Positions 18,265 through 25,739 of a stretch of DNA of 59,217 bases are shown here, in pieces; position 1 is the stretch's first letter; each line of letters begins with the position of its first letter. Made by a program: the position numbers and the translations under genes. Source of the stretch: Candidatus Gastranaerophilales bacterium (GTDB lineage Bacteria; Cyanobacteriota; Vampirovibrionia; Gastranaerophilales; Gastranaerophilaceae); assembly GCA_016280955.1 (NCBI GenBank), contig JAEEHV010000040.1, positions 1-59,217 of the forward strand. The letters run 5' to 3'. Under the pieces are notes generated by a model. That model had not been told where the DNA came from and did no database searches. It saw nothing but the letters and a program-made list of their open reading frames with translations.

Positions 18265-18318
18265 TTTTATCGTCAAAAAATTGAAATTTAACCTTCGATA
18301 CTATCGAGGTTTGAATTT
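18265..18318 (+). repeat. Intergenic element copy 1 (TTTTATCGTCAA .. CGATACTATCG)
   Basis: TTTTATCGTCAA (18265-18276) and the dyad CGATACTATCG (18296-18306) recur with nearly the same spacing at 48854-48894, with similar sequence between and beyond. The dyad can extend to a hairpin (AACCTT..AGGTT). Likely a protein-binding site or a short structured RNA. Confidence 0.5.
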
Positions 18319-18348
18319 ACTTAAAAATCAAGAAAGAGGTGACGTGTT

Positions 18349-18762
18349 ATGAAATATCTAAACAAAACTAAATTTGACAATGAAATGAGTAAGTTAAAAG
18401 CTGAAAATGAACAATTACGAATGTTAAAGGAGCTTAAAGACGAAAAGAATAAATATCGCAAAAACCCCAAAATGGAAATGAGTAAGAAATTTGCTATATA
18501 TCTATTCTTACTGTTAAACGTGATTGTGATTTACTCTTTAGTTGCAATGTGGCACTTTATGGATTTGTCATACCTCGGAACTTTAATTACGGCGATAGCG
18601 GCAGAATGTATCACATATATCACATACTGTACAAAATCATATAAGGCTAAAGCTAATGAAGAAGCCTTAAATTATGCGCGAGAACGCGACCAAATTGAAT
18701 CCGTAGTTGATGAACCATACATACCAAAAGACAATGGAATTATTGATAATATTGAAGGATAA
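18349..18762 (+). CDS. Membrane protein of the lysis region, possible holin partner
   Basis: 137 residues. N-terminal coiled coil (residues 9-35, KLKAENEQLRMLKELKDEK), then two membrane segments (about 46-66 and 70-90), then a charged tail. RBS AAAGAGGTGACGTGTT. It lies just before a Holin_LLH-type gene and two endolysins, so a holin-associated or antiholin role is possible. No family recognised with confidence. Confidence 0.45.
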   Translation: MKYLNKTKFDNEMSKLKAENEQLRMLKELKDEKNKYRKNPKMEMSKKFAIYLFLLLNVIVIYSLVAMWHFMDLSYLGTLITAIAAECITYITYCTKSYKAKANEEALNYARERDQIESVVDEPYIPKDNGIIDNIEG

Positions 18763-18773
18763 AGGTGGAATTT

Positions 18774-19172
18774 ATGCTAACAGGTATTCAGAATTTTTTA
18801 CAGTTTATAAATGATAACTGGACAGCGATTGTTATTATTATTGCTTTAGGCGTGTCTATCGCAATTAAGGTTAAGAATCTATTTGTTAAAGACAAAGACG
18901 GGCAAATTGAAATCGCAAAAGCACAAATCAAACAAATCGTGTTAAAGCTAATTACAGACGCAGAAGTTGATTACAATGACTGGCAAAAGGCTGGCTCTAT
19001 CAAGAGGTCACAAGTAATTCAAAAAATCTATACGGATTATCCAATCCTTGCAAAAGTTACAGACCAAGATATGCTTATTGCTTGGATTGATAATGAAATA
19101 AATAGTTCCTTAAAGGAATTAAGAAAAATCGTTGCGGAAAATGCAACAGAAAAAGAAGAAACCGAAGAATAA
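18774..19172 (+). CDS. Phage holin, LLH-type
   Basis: 132 residues. ATG 18774 is chosen over GTG 18765 because AAGGTGG lies at 18762-18768. One N-terminal membrane segment (about residues 18-36, TAIVIIIALGVSIAIKV) is followed by a cytoplasmic domain with AKAQIKQIVLKLITDAEVDY and GSIKRSQVIQKIY, resembling Holin_LLH of Lactobacillus phage LL-H. It permeabilises the membrane so that the following endolysins can act. Confidence 0.7.
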   Translation: MLTGIQNFLQFINDNWTAIVIIIALGVSIAIKVKNLFVKDKDGQIEIAKAQIKQIVLKLITDAEVDYNDWQKAGSIKRSQVIQKIYTDYPILAKVTDQDMLIAWIDNEINSSLKELRKIVAENATEKEETEE

Positions 19173-19186
19173 ATACCCCAAACAAT

Positions 19187-19232
19187 GCCTTGCTGATTGA
19201 TTTCGGCAAGGCTCTATTTTTTTTTTTTTTTT
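19187..19232 (+). terminator. Terminator with 16-T tract before the lysin genes
   Basis: Stem GCCTTGC (19187-19193) / GCAAGGC (19206-19212), then TCTA and 16 consecutive Ts (19217-19232). The endolysin ribosome site AAGGAG follows directly, so the lysins are made either by readthrough or from RNA processed here. Confidence 0.7.
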
Positions 19233-19246
19233 AAGGAGATGATTTT

Positions 19247-20236
19247 ATGGCAGTAACAGCAAGTCAACTTATTTCTACAGCAAAGAAATTAAACGGCTAC
19301 AAAGCAACAGCCTATTCTTGCACACCTAATAACTGGTTTTATGGTTATAACGTTGGTGGCGACGTAGCTTGGTGTGCGGCAACTATTTGTTATTGGTTCA
19401 ATCAGGCAGGAGCGAGTGATTTAATTCCCGTAAAATCCGCTAACTGTGGTGTCCTTGCAAGAGGCTTTTATGACAAAGGGCAATTAGTTAAGAGTGGCTA
19501 TAAGGCTGGCGACGTGGTGTTTTTCCATTGGTCTAATGATTCAAGTTCAAGTGTTCCTGGAGTGTACACTTTAGACCACGTTGGTTTAATTATCAGCGCA
19601 AACAGTGACGGCACATATACCACAATCGAGGGTAACACTGGTAGTTCAGCTTATGGCGAGTGTGCTATTCGTACAAGGTATTCATATCAAATTTCTTGTT
19701 GCGGTCGTCCTAAATACGGTTCTTCCTCTAATTCGGGTGGTAACTCTAATTCCAATTCAAATTCTAACTCTGGTAGTTCCAAATCAACAGATACATCAAA
19801 GCCTAATATTTGGTATCAAGTGTGCACTGCCGAAGATGGTTGGTTGCCTGTTGTCAAGAATTTGGAAGATTACGCTGGTGTTGAAGGACACGCTATCACA
19901 AAAATCGCTATCAAAGTAGATAAAGGCTCTGTTTGGTATCAAGCTCACGTTAAAGGCGGTGGCTGGTTAGGAAAGGTCACTGGTTGGGACGCAAAAGAAC
20001 CTATCAATGGCTACGCAGGAAACGGTAAGCCGATTGACGCTCTAAAGGTATATTACACGACTCCTGATAGCATTAGAAAAACTGGTGTTGTTTATTGTGC
20101 CAAGTATAAAGTAAGCCCAACCAACACTTCTACTTATTATGATTGGCAGATTGATACCGATACCAATAACGGTATGGACGGATATGCAGGAGCATTTGGC
20201 ATAGCTATGGATAAATTGGTGCTTTCACTTGTTTAA
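19247..20236 (+). CDS. Endolysin 1: CHAP/NlpC-type peptidase with C-terminal wall-binding domain
   Basis: 329 residues. Residues 1-155 form a CHAP-like cysteine peptidase: Cys in DVAWCAATICYW (about C43), GDVVFFHW, His in LDHVGLI (about H109) and IEGNTG. This type cleaves peptidoglycan peptide or amide bonds. A Ser/Asn/Gly linker (about 160-180) joins a C-terminal domain of about 140 residues (WYQVCTAEDGWLPVV .. GYAGAFG) that recurs in the next lysin and has a ChW-like pattern of W, G and YAG motifs, probably binding the wall. The RBS AAGGAGATG is strong. Confidence 0.8.
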   Translation: MAVTASQLISTAKKLNGYKATAYSCTPNNWFYGYNVGGDVAWCAATICYWFNQAGASDLIPVKSANCGVLARGFYDKGQLVKSGYKAGDVVFFHWSNDSSSSVPGVYTLDHVGLIISANSDGTYTTIEGNTGSSAYGECAIRTRYSYQISCCGRPKYGSSSNSGGNSNSNSNSNSGSSKSTDTSKPNIWYQVCTAEDGWLPVVKNLEDYAGVEGHAITKIAIKVDKGSVWYQAHVKGGGWLGKVTGWDAKEPINGYAGNGKPIDALKVYYTTPDSIRKTGVVYCAKYKVSPTNTSTYYDWQIDTDTNNGMDGYAGAFGIAMDKLVLSLV

Positions 20237-20248
20237 TGAGGTGATAAT

Positions 20249-21457
20249 ATGGCAAGTATTGTAAATACAAAAGGTGTTGATATTTCTTATTGGAATGGCG
20301 ACATTGATTTAGCAAAAGTTAAAAACGCGGGTTATAAATGGGTTATGATTCGCTGTGGTTGGGGTAATAATGTAACAAGCAAAGATGATAGTAGATTTGC
20401 CGCTAATGTTGCTAAAGCAGAGAAATTAGGTATGCCGTGGGGCGTTTATCTGTTTAGCTATGCTTGCTCTACATCAGACGCGAAAAGTGAGTTGGCACAT
20501 ATTGATAGATTATTGAAAGAACAAAAAGCAAAAGGATATTTGCCTACATTGCCTATCGCTATTGATATTGAGCCTACTGACGAGGTACAGAATAAAGGCG
20601 GTTGGACTTCTACAAATTTAACCAATGTAGCGACAATCGTTTTAGATGGTTTGAAAGACCTCGGCTATTATCCGATTATCTACACAGGATATGAGGAACT
20701 TGCTATGATGAATAACCATATCAGAAACGATTATGATTGTTGGTTCGCACAGTGGAGTTCAAAGCCAAGTGCTTACAAATATAATCGTATGGGTATGTGG
20801 CAATACGGTGGAGAAACAAATCACATTGATAGCCCGACAATTTCTGGTGTTGGCGTAATCGACCAAGATATTGCTTATAAAGATTACCCAACTATCATTA
20901 AGAATGGTGGTTATAATGGTTGGTCTAAATCGTCTGGTGGAAATACGCCTAAAGAAGATGATTCGTCTGTAACACCGACACCAACGCCTACCCCAAGCGT
21001 AGACGCTCCTATTATCTATACACAGGGTGTTGCAAATGGGAAATGGCTTGGTGTTATTAAAAACGGTGCTGATTATTCAGGTATTGTTGGCAAAGCACTT
21101 GTTGCACTTGCGGCTAAAGTTACAAAAGGTACTATTGAGTATAGCGTACACGTTAAAGGTAAGGGTTGGCTCGGCAAAGTCACTGGATTCAATTATAAAG
21201 ATTATAACAATGGTTATGCTGGTGACGGTTATCCTGCCGAGAAAGGTAATCCTATAGACGGCGTAAAAATGTATTATCGTACTCCCACGGAAGTAATTAA
21301 TAAATTAGGATATTATCGTGTAGCATATCGTGTACATCTGCTTGGTGGTGGCTGGTTAGATTGGCAATACGACACAGAAACCACAAACGGACAGGACGGA
21401 TATGCAGGAATATTTGGAAAAACTATTGATGGTATAGAAGCAAAAATAGTCAAGTAA
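20249..21457 (+). CDS. Endolysin 2: GH25 muramidase with the same wall-binding domain
   Basis: 402 residues, 12 bp after endolysin 1. Residues 6-210 are a glycosyl hydrolase 25 domain: GVDISYWNGDID with catalytic-type D10, WGVYLFSYA, and the IAIDIEPTD acidic cluster (about D111/E113). It hydrolyses the MurNAc-GlcNAc bond. A Pro/Thr linker (TPTPTPTPS, about 245-253) leads to a C-terminal domain paralogous to that of endolysin 1 (KGKGWLGKVTGF / KGGGWLGKVTGW; DGYAGIFG / DGYAGAFG). Two different catalytic modules on one binding module in tandem suggests duplication followed by domain exchange. Confidence 0.88.
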   Translation: MASIVNTKGVDISYWNGDIDLAKVKNAGYKWVMIRCGWGNNVTSKDDSRFAANVAKAEKLGMPWGVYLFSYACSTSDAKSELAHIDRLLKEQKAKGYLPTLPIAIDIEPTDEVQNKGGWTSTNLTNVATIVLDGLKDLGYYPIIYTGYEELAMMNNHIRNDYDCWFAQWSSKPSAYKYNRMGMWQYGGETNHIDSPTISGVGVIDQDIAYKDYPTIIKNGGYNGWSKSSGGNTPKEDDSSVTPTPTPTPSVDAPIIYTQGVANGKWLGVIKNGADYSGIVGKALVALAAKVTKGTIEYSVHVKGKGWLGKVTGFNYKDYNNGYAGDGYPAEKGNPIDGVKMYYRTPTEVINKLGYYRVAYRVHLLGGGWLDWQYDTETTNGQDGYAGIFGKTIDGIEAKIVK

Positions 21458-21478
21458 AATATGTAAGGAGATAAGCCA

Positions 21479-21967
21479 ATGGAAAGTTACCAAAACACGC
21501 AGAATGTATGGGATTTTCTGTCTGGCATACCGATTGGAACGATAGTGGCGTGGGTTATTGTAATCTGCGCCATTATTGGCTTCCTTTGTGCTGTGCTAAT
21601 AAAGCTATACAAAGCGTTTGAGAAGTACAAGGAAGTGAAAGATATGAATGAGAAGTACAAAAACACATTAGAACAACAAGGTGAACAGCTTAATGAAATA
21701 TCAGGCAAAGTTGATAAATTGTTGGATTGTCTGGAAGTTCAGAGAAAAATCAATTATAAGCAAGTCAGATTAAGCATAGTTAGAATTTGTAACGAAGCTA
21801 TAGACAAAGGTGAAATCTCTGCAACACAGCATAAATCTCTAATGGAAATGTATGACGAATATATAGAATCTTTTGCCGATATGAAACCAAACGGTTATGT
21901 ACATCAGTTAGTTAATATGGTTAATGATAAAGACCGTGTTGTAATTATCGGTAAAATTGTTGAATAA
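21479..21967 (+). CDS. Single-pass membrane protein of the lysis cassette
   Basis: 162 residues. One membrane helix (about 17-42, GTIVAWVIVICAIIGFLCAVL), then a coiled coil (45-85) and a soluble helical domain. RBS AAGGAGATAAGCC. It is the last gene of the rightward operon before a strong terminator. Its size and topology would fit a holin-like or lysis-regulating protein, but I recognise no family. Confidence 0.45.
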   Translation: MESYQNTQNVWDFLSGIPIGTIVAWVIVICAIIGFLCAVLIKLYKAFEKYKEVKDMNEKYKNTLEQQGEQLNEISGKVDKLLDCLEVQRKINYKQVRLSIVRICNEAIDKGEISATQHKSLMEMYDEYIESFADMKPNGYVHQLVNMVNDKDRVVIIGKIVE

Positions 21968-21968
21968 A

Positions 21969-22013
21969 ATAAGGGTTATAAGATTTAATAGTCTTATAGC
22001 CCTTATCTTTTTG
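21969..22013. terminator. Strong bidirectional terminator between lysis operon and integrase
   Basis: Stem ATAAGGGTTATAAGA (21969-21983) pairs with TCTTATAGCCCTTAT (21992-22006, one G-T), followed by CTTTTT on the plus strand; the minus strand also ends in A/T-rich sequence. It separates converging transcription of the lysis genes and the integrase. Confidence 0.8.
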
Positions 22014-22020
22014 CGCTTTG

Positions 22021-22044
22021 TAATGGTAATAGTAAAGAATATTA
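22021..22044 (+). repeat. Left copy of a perfect 24-bp inverted repeat flanking the integrase
   Basis: TAATGGTAATAGTAAAGAATATTA here is the exact reverse complement of 23767-23790. It lies between the terminator and the attP-like dyad. The right copy covers the -10 and leader of the integrase promoter. Confidence 0.9.
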
Positions 22045-22054
22045 TCAAATTTGT

Positions 22055-22102
22055 ATTTCAGTATGTGGTCTAATCTATCTGTTATCGGTCACAAACTGAA
22101 AT
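22055..22102. other. Candidate phage attachment site (attP) for the serine integrase
   Basis: A 48-bp dyad: ATTTCAGTATGTG (22055-22067) and CACAAACTGAAAT (22090-22102) are inverted 13-mers with one mismatch, separated by 22 bp. It begins right after the left inverted repeat and ends 5 bp from the integrase stop codon. About 50 bp with imperfect symmetrical arms, next to the gene, is typical of attP for large serine integrases. The crossover dinucleotide would be near the centre, 22078/22079. Confidence 0.55.
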
Positions 22103-22106
22103 GGAG

Positions 22107-23750
22107 TTATGCTGTTTCTTGATTATTTCCCCTAATTTGTTGTAAATACTCCTTATTTCGTGGCATAAATTTGAGTTTTACATTATCTGGGTCAATATTA
22201 TAAGAATTACCGCTTTCTGTTTCAACCATAATTTTTTCATCAAATACGGTGATTCTCTTTATAAATTTTCTGATGTCATCATCTGTAATATCAGAAGAAT
22301 CCGAAACACTTGTTTCTAAAAAAGTTTTGATTTCCTGCAATCGTTTTTCTTTACTGATAAACTGTGTTTGTTGTGTAGATTCACTTTCAATCTCTGATTG
22401 TAATGAGGAAATCTTTGCAACTAATTCTTCTTTTTTAGAAATATATTCAGACTTACTAATGACATCATCTAATAATAAATCAGTTAAATTATTTAGTCGT
22501 TTTCTATACTTTTCAAGTTGTTTCGTTAGAGTATTGATTCTGTTTTCTTTTTCGCTGTCAAGAGCTTGTCGAAGAATATCAAGGGTGATTTTAATGTTTG
22601 TACAATTTTTGTTTTCCATAAAAAGGATTTGTCGGATTTCATTTAGTATTTTATCAAACTCTATATTATAGTTTTTGCAATACTTTACGCCCCAAGATTT
22701 ATAGGTGCTACACATCCATATATCGCGTCGTAACCTATTAACTTTAGTCGTGTATGGACAATGCCAAAACGGTTTACCGCATTTACCACAAAAAATCTTA
22801 CCGCTTAATGCTGATTGTTCGGGAGCAAAAGGCGTTGAATTGCTACCTCTCTTTTCGCCTGTGAACGTATTGAATGTGGTAGCTTTTTGTTTAATAATAT
22901 CATTTGCCTTTTCCCATATTTCTTCACTTACGATAGCAGGAATACCGTTTTGAATATATTTACGCTTGCTCTTTGGCACACTTTCAGTTTTCTTTGTTTC
23001 AAAGTTATAATGAGTTTTACCACTGACTAATAGCCCTTTATACTTTTCATTTTTTATCATTCTTTTCAGTGTCGATAAACTGAATTGTGTACCAGTAGAA
23101 GATAATACGCCCATTTCTGTTAGTTTCTTTTGAATCGTTCTAAATCCATATCCGCTAACATACCATTCAAAAACTTGTCTTACTATTTTAGCTTCTTCTT
23201 CATCAACAGCAAATGATTGTTTGATTTTGACATAACCGTAAATTCTGCTGTTCCCATAGGCTACACCACTTTCAATACTTCTTTGTGAAGCACTGTTAAT
23301 CTTTTTTGATAAATCCCTTGAATACTCTTCAGCCATCATAGCTTTAATGCCGTTGATTAAAGAATCATCAGAAGTATAAAACTTTCTGTCAAGAAACATA
23401 TACAGTTTTTTACCTTCGGTTGCAACACGATTGATAAACTGATAATAATTACCAGTGTTACGATTCATTCTTGATATGTCTTTGATAACGATGATGTCAA
23501 ATTTATCTGTTAGCATATCGTTGTATAATCTGTTATATTCGTGTCTACCTTTAGATGTTGTTCCAGTTTTACCTTCGTCGATATAGCCGTCAACAAGTAA
23601 CCAATTAGGTTGCAAGTGGATGAAAGATGTTAGTTCTTCAACTTGCTTTTCAAGCGCATTGATTTGTTTTTCTTCCTCTGTTGAAACCCTTGCGTAAAAA
23701 ACAACTTTATAGATTTTGTTTACGTCTAATTCTTTGATTATTTCATCCAT
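22107..23750 (-). CDS. int: Large serine recombinase / phage integrase
   Basis: 547 residues. The N-terminal resolvase domain (about 14-155) has the nucleophile S23 in YARVST and the conserved arginines in IKDISRMNRN. A recombinase DNA-binding domain follows (about 170-290, GYGFRTIQKKL..), then a zinc ribbon (about 310-365: CGKCGKPFWHC .. CSTYKSWGVKYC), a coiled coil (about 395-470) and a C-terminal part. It integrates phage DNA at a bacterial attB through attP, and needs a directionality factor for excision. Its promoter (TATAAT at 23787-23792) lies inside the right inverted repeat. The gene faces the lysis operon across a terminator. Confidence 0.93.
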   Translation of the reverse strand: MDEIIKELDVNKIYKVVFYARVSTEEEKQINALEKQVEELTSFIHLQPNWLLVDGYIDEGKTGTTSKGRHEYNRLYNDMLTDKFDIIVIKDISRMNRNTGNYYQFINRVATEGKKLYMFLDRKFYTSDDSLINGIKAMMAEEYSRDLSKKINSASQRSIESGVAYGNSRIYGYVKIKQSFAVDEEEAKIVRQVFEWYVSGYGFRTIQKKLTEMGVLSSTGTQFSLSTLKRMIKNEKYKGLLVSGKTHYNFETKKTESVPKSKRKYIQNGIPAIVSEEIWEKANDIIKQKATTFNTFTGEKRGSNSTPFAPEQSALSGKIFCGKCGKPFWHCPYTTKVNRLRRDIWMCSTYKSWGVKYCKNYNIEFDKILNEIRQILFMENKNCTNIKITLDILRQALDSEKENRINTLTKQLEKYRKRLNNLTDLLLDDVISKSEYISKKEELVAKISSLQSEIESESTQQTQFISKEKRLQEIKTFLETSVSDSSDITDDDIRKFIKRITVFDEKIMVETESGNSYNIDPDNVKLKFMPRNKEYLQQIRGNNQETA

Positions 23751-23766
23751 ATTTCCTCTCTTTCTG

Positions 23767-23790
23767 TAATATTCTTTACTATTACCATTA
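23767..23790 (-). repeat. Right copy of the 24-bp inverted repeat (integrase leader)
   Basis: Exact inverse of 22021-22044. On the minus strand it starts at the last bases of the integrase -10 box and runs toward its ribosome site, so the transcription start probably falls in it. Confidence 0.9.
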
Positions 23791-23815
23791 TACCATAAAT
23801 AAGAAAAGGGCGCAA
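23787..23815 (-). promoter_or_regulatory. Integrase promoter
   Basis: On the minus strand a TTGCGC (23810-23815) is followed after 17 bp by a perfect TATAAT (23787-23792). The -35 is weak and lies inside the stem of the upstream terminator, so termination and initiation overlap. Confidence 0.55.
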
Positions 23816-23828
23816 GGAAAACGCGCCC
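23797..23828 (-). terminator. Terminator ending the leftward early operon
   Basis: On the minus strand GGGCGC (23828-23823) and GCGCCC (23813-23808) flank a 9-nt loop, followed by TTTTCTTATTT. It isolates the integrase from the long leftward operon. Confidence 0.75.
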
Positions 23829-23835
23829 GATTCAA

Positions 23836-23979
23836 TCAATTTATTTCTCTTTTTTGTGACGTAGAATATTTTTTATCTAACAAAGAACAGGCTTGTATAT
23901 ATTCGCTTTCTGTTATTAGCTTTGAGTGCCTTAATCTGTTTAGATTATTCGTCACTTTCATATATTCACTCTTACTCAT
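23836..23979 (-). CDS. Small SHOCT-like protein next to the integrase
   Basis: 47 residues (MSKSEYMKVTNNLNRLRHSK ..), start ATG 23979 with GGTGAT upstream. The LNRLRHSKLITESEYIQACS segment followed by LLDKKY matches the pattern of SHOCT_2-type short domains (L..L...G.IT..EY.....LL.KY). Genes of this type commonly lie beside serine recombinases in Firmicute mobile elements. A role as recombination directionality factor is possible but is inference from size and position. Confidence 0.6.
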   Translation of the reverse strand: MSKSEYMKVTNNLNRLRHSKLITESEYIQACSLLDKKYSTSQKREIN

Positions 23980-23986
23980 ATGTATA

Positions 23987-24400
23987 TCACCAATTAGTGT
24001 GTCTTAATTCTCTGCGCCAAACCATAATGTCTTTATGCGCTTCAGCTTCTTCTTGCGTTTTGAATACACGCATTTTAATACTGTGTTGATTTGATAATGT
24101 TAAGTCATTGCTGTTTCTCATAGTATTTATTTCAGCGGTAAAGCTATAAAACATTTTGCGTTTTTGCGTGATTTTATAAAGACGTATTTGAACAACTTTA
24201 TTCGTTGCTTCATCTTGTGGCATAACCACATAATAAGTGTTTCCAACAACCAAGTCTTTATTCGCATAATCTGCAATAATCCCAAGAGCGTCCGATAATC
24301 CAGCTAAATAATGTTCGTGACATTCATCTAATGTTCTTGCTGATTCTGTGGTTATCTTATCTTGAATCTCCTTGATTGCGAATTGTATATTAGTTAGCAC
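23987..24400 (-). CDS. Hypothetical protein
   Basis: About 137 residues if it starts at GTG 24400; an upstream TTG at 24427 lies deeper in the dut gene, and neither start has a clear ribosome site. Predicted helical N-terminal 50 residues ([20 protein letters not shown], possible dimerisation), then a beta-rich part ([14 protein letters not shown] .. IRLYKIT). No family recognised. It overlaps the end of dut by about 11 bp, so it is part of the same leftward operon. Confidence 0.5.
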   Translation of the reverse strand: MLTNIQFAIKEIQDKITTESARTLDECHEHYLAGLSDALGIIADYANKDLVVGNTYYVVMPQDEATNKVVQIRLYKITQKRKMFYSFTAEINTMRNSNDLTLSNQHSIKMRVFKTQEEAEAHKDIMVWRRELRHTNW

Positions 24401-24821
24401 CTGTGCTACCAAATCCACCACGGTCAACTGAATCTAAAGTATCAACTTTTTCAAATTCAATTGTTGGCTGTCTTTTCATAATTCGGAACTGGCAAATTCT
24501 GTCATTCTTGTTGATTACAGTATCACGCATAGCAAGCGCAGGAAAACGCCAAATATCGTTTGTGCCACTGTATGAGTTGTCGATAACACCCATTGAATTT
24601 GTCTGCAATACTCCCCACTTCTTAAATGTTGAGCTACGAGGAACAACGTGTGCTTCGTAACCGTCAGGCAGTTTCATTGATACGCCGAGGGAAATCAACT
24701 TGAAATCACCTGTGTTCATAGCAACGGTTTCGGCAGCACGAAGGTCAATCCAATCGCCCACGGCAATTTCTTTAATCTTTTCAATTTCGTTATCGTGATA
24801 TTTAATCTTAATCTTTTCCAT
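24390..24821 (-). CDS. dut: dUTP pyrophosphatase (trimeric)
   Basis: 143 residues, the usual length. All five dUTPase motifs are visible: GDWIDLRA (I), VPRSSTF (II), [14 protein letters not shown] with catalytic Asp (III), NDRICQFRI (IV) and the flexible C-terminal RGGFGSTG (V). It hydrolyses dUTP to dUMP and pyrophosphate, preventing uracil in phage DNA and feeding dTMP synthesis. RBS AAGGACGG. Groups with NrdD/NrdG and a kinase in a nucleotide-supply block. Confidence 0.95.
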   Translation of the reverse strand: MEKIKIKYHDNEIEKIKEIAVGDWIDLRAAETVAMNTGDFKLISLGVSMKLPDGYEAHVVPRSSTFKKWGVLQTNSMGVIDNSYSGTNDIWRFPALAMRDTVINKNDRICQFRIMKRQPTIEFEKVDTLDSVDRGGFGSTGAN

Positions 24822-24823
24822 AT

Positions 24824-25285
24824 TTATACCGTCCTTATTCTTTCTATATCTTCTTTAATTATATCAATTCTTTCTGATATAATAGTGAGTTGTGTATCAA
24901 GTTTACCGACTTCACAATTATTTAATTCTTGAACCATTCCCTTAACACAAGTTAAGCGTTGTAAAATATTATCGAATAAATCACTCGTATCAAGGCTTGA
25001 AACCGATAATGTTATTAGTGGAATATCTATTGGAAATTTTGCTTTATCTTTTATTAGTGTTAGTAATGTATGGATTCCTTCATCAACAATTACCCCCGTG
25101 TTGCAACCATTCAAACCGTCTATTGAAATCGGCTCTGGAATTAACGCATTTAATTCTTTGGCTCTGTCTTTTATATTTTCCGCTTGTACTCTACTAACGA
25201 CTAACACTGGATATTTGTATTGTTCACTTGCTAATACAGCTCGTGTAGTTTTACCGCCGCCACGAGGTAAATTTATAACTCGCAT
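24824..25285 (-). CDS. Small P-loop NTPase-like protein
   Basis: 153 residues. A Walker A-like PRGGGKTT lies at residues 7-14 and a Walker B-like GVIVDEG at about 64-70. It is too short for a full motor ATPase. The C-terminal 50 residues look coiled-coil ([20 protein letters not shown]). RBS AAGGAG. Function unknown; perhaps a truncated DNA-dependent ATPase or a nucleotide sensor. Confidence 0.5.
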   Translation of the reverse strand: MRVINLPRGGGKTTRAVLASEQYKYPVLVVSRVQAENIKDRAKELNALIPEPISIDGLNGCNTGVIVDEGIHTLLTLIKDKAKFPIDIPLITLSVSSLDTSDLFDNILQRLTCVKGMVQELNNCEVGKLDTQLTIISERIDIIKEDIERIRTV

Positions 25286-25322
25286 AAGTTAATTCTCCTT
25301 AATTTTCTTTTGCTTTATAATT

Positions 25323-25739
25323 CTATGAGTTAAGTAACAATTCTAAATTGTCGATTTGCAATTCCGTTTGTTTGTCGCTGGACAATAAACTGTTTAGTTT
25401 GTTTTCTATTGTGGCAAGTTCACGCTTTTTATCACGATAATCAATAGAATCTTTCTTGGATTTAATATCGTCAAACCAATCAGCAAGACTAAATCCAGAG
25501 ATTGTAACTTCTTCTGCTGACATATTAAGCGACTCAGCGGATTTAATCAGAGCGTTAATTTTTACGAGTAAATAAGCCAAATTCTGTGTAGATACGTTTA
25601 AGTTGTACGTTTCGCCGTCAAGTTGCAAAATGCAATTTGTTTTTGGCGAAAATCTGCTGTGCATATTATTTAGTTCTTCACGCTTTTTCTCAATTATCTT
25701 TTTTAATTCAATAATTCTTTCGTCATTCTTCGTAGCCAT
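25323..25739 (-). CDS. Hypothetical coiled-coil protein
   Basis: 138 residues with helical segments at both ends (ERIIELKKIIEKKREELNNM; KKRELATIENKLNSLLSS) and a short central beta part (CILQLDGETYNLNVS). It overlaps the upstream gene by 17 bp. No family recognised. Confidence 0.5.
   Translation of the reverse strand: MATKNDERIIELKKIIEKKREELNNMHSRFSPKTNCILQLDGETYNLNVSTQNLAYLLVKINALIKSAESLNMSAEEVTISGFSLADWFDDIKSKKDSIDYRDKKRELATIENKLNSLLSSDKQTELQIDNLELLLNS

Noticed and set aside
19217..19232. 16-T run as a phase-variation tract
   Set aside because: It is the T tract of a terminator in a non-coding gap, although its length could tune readthrough.
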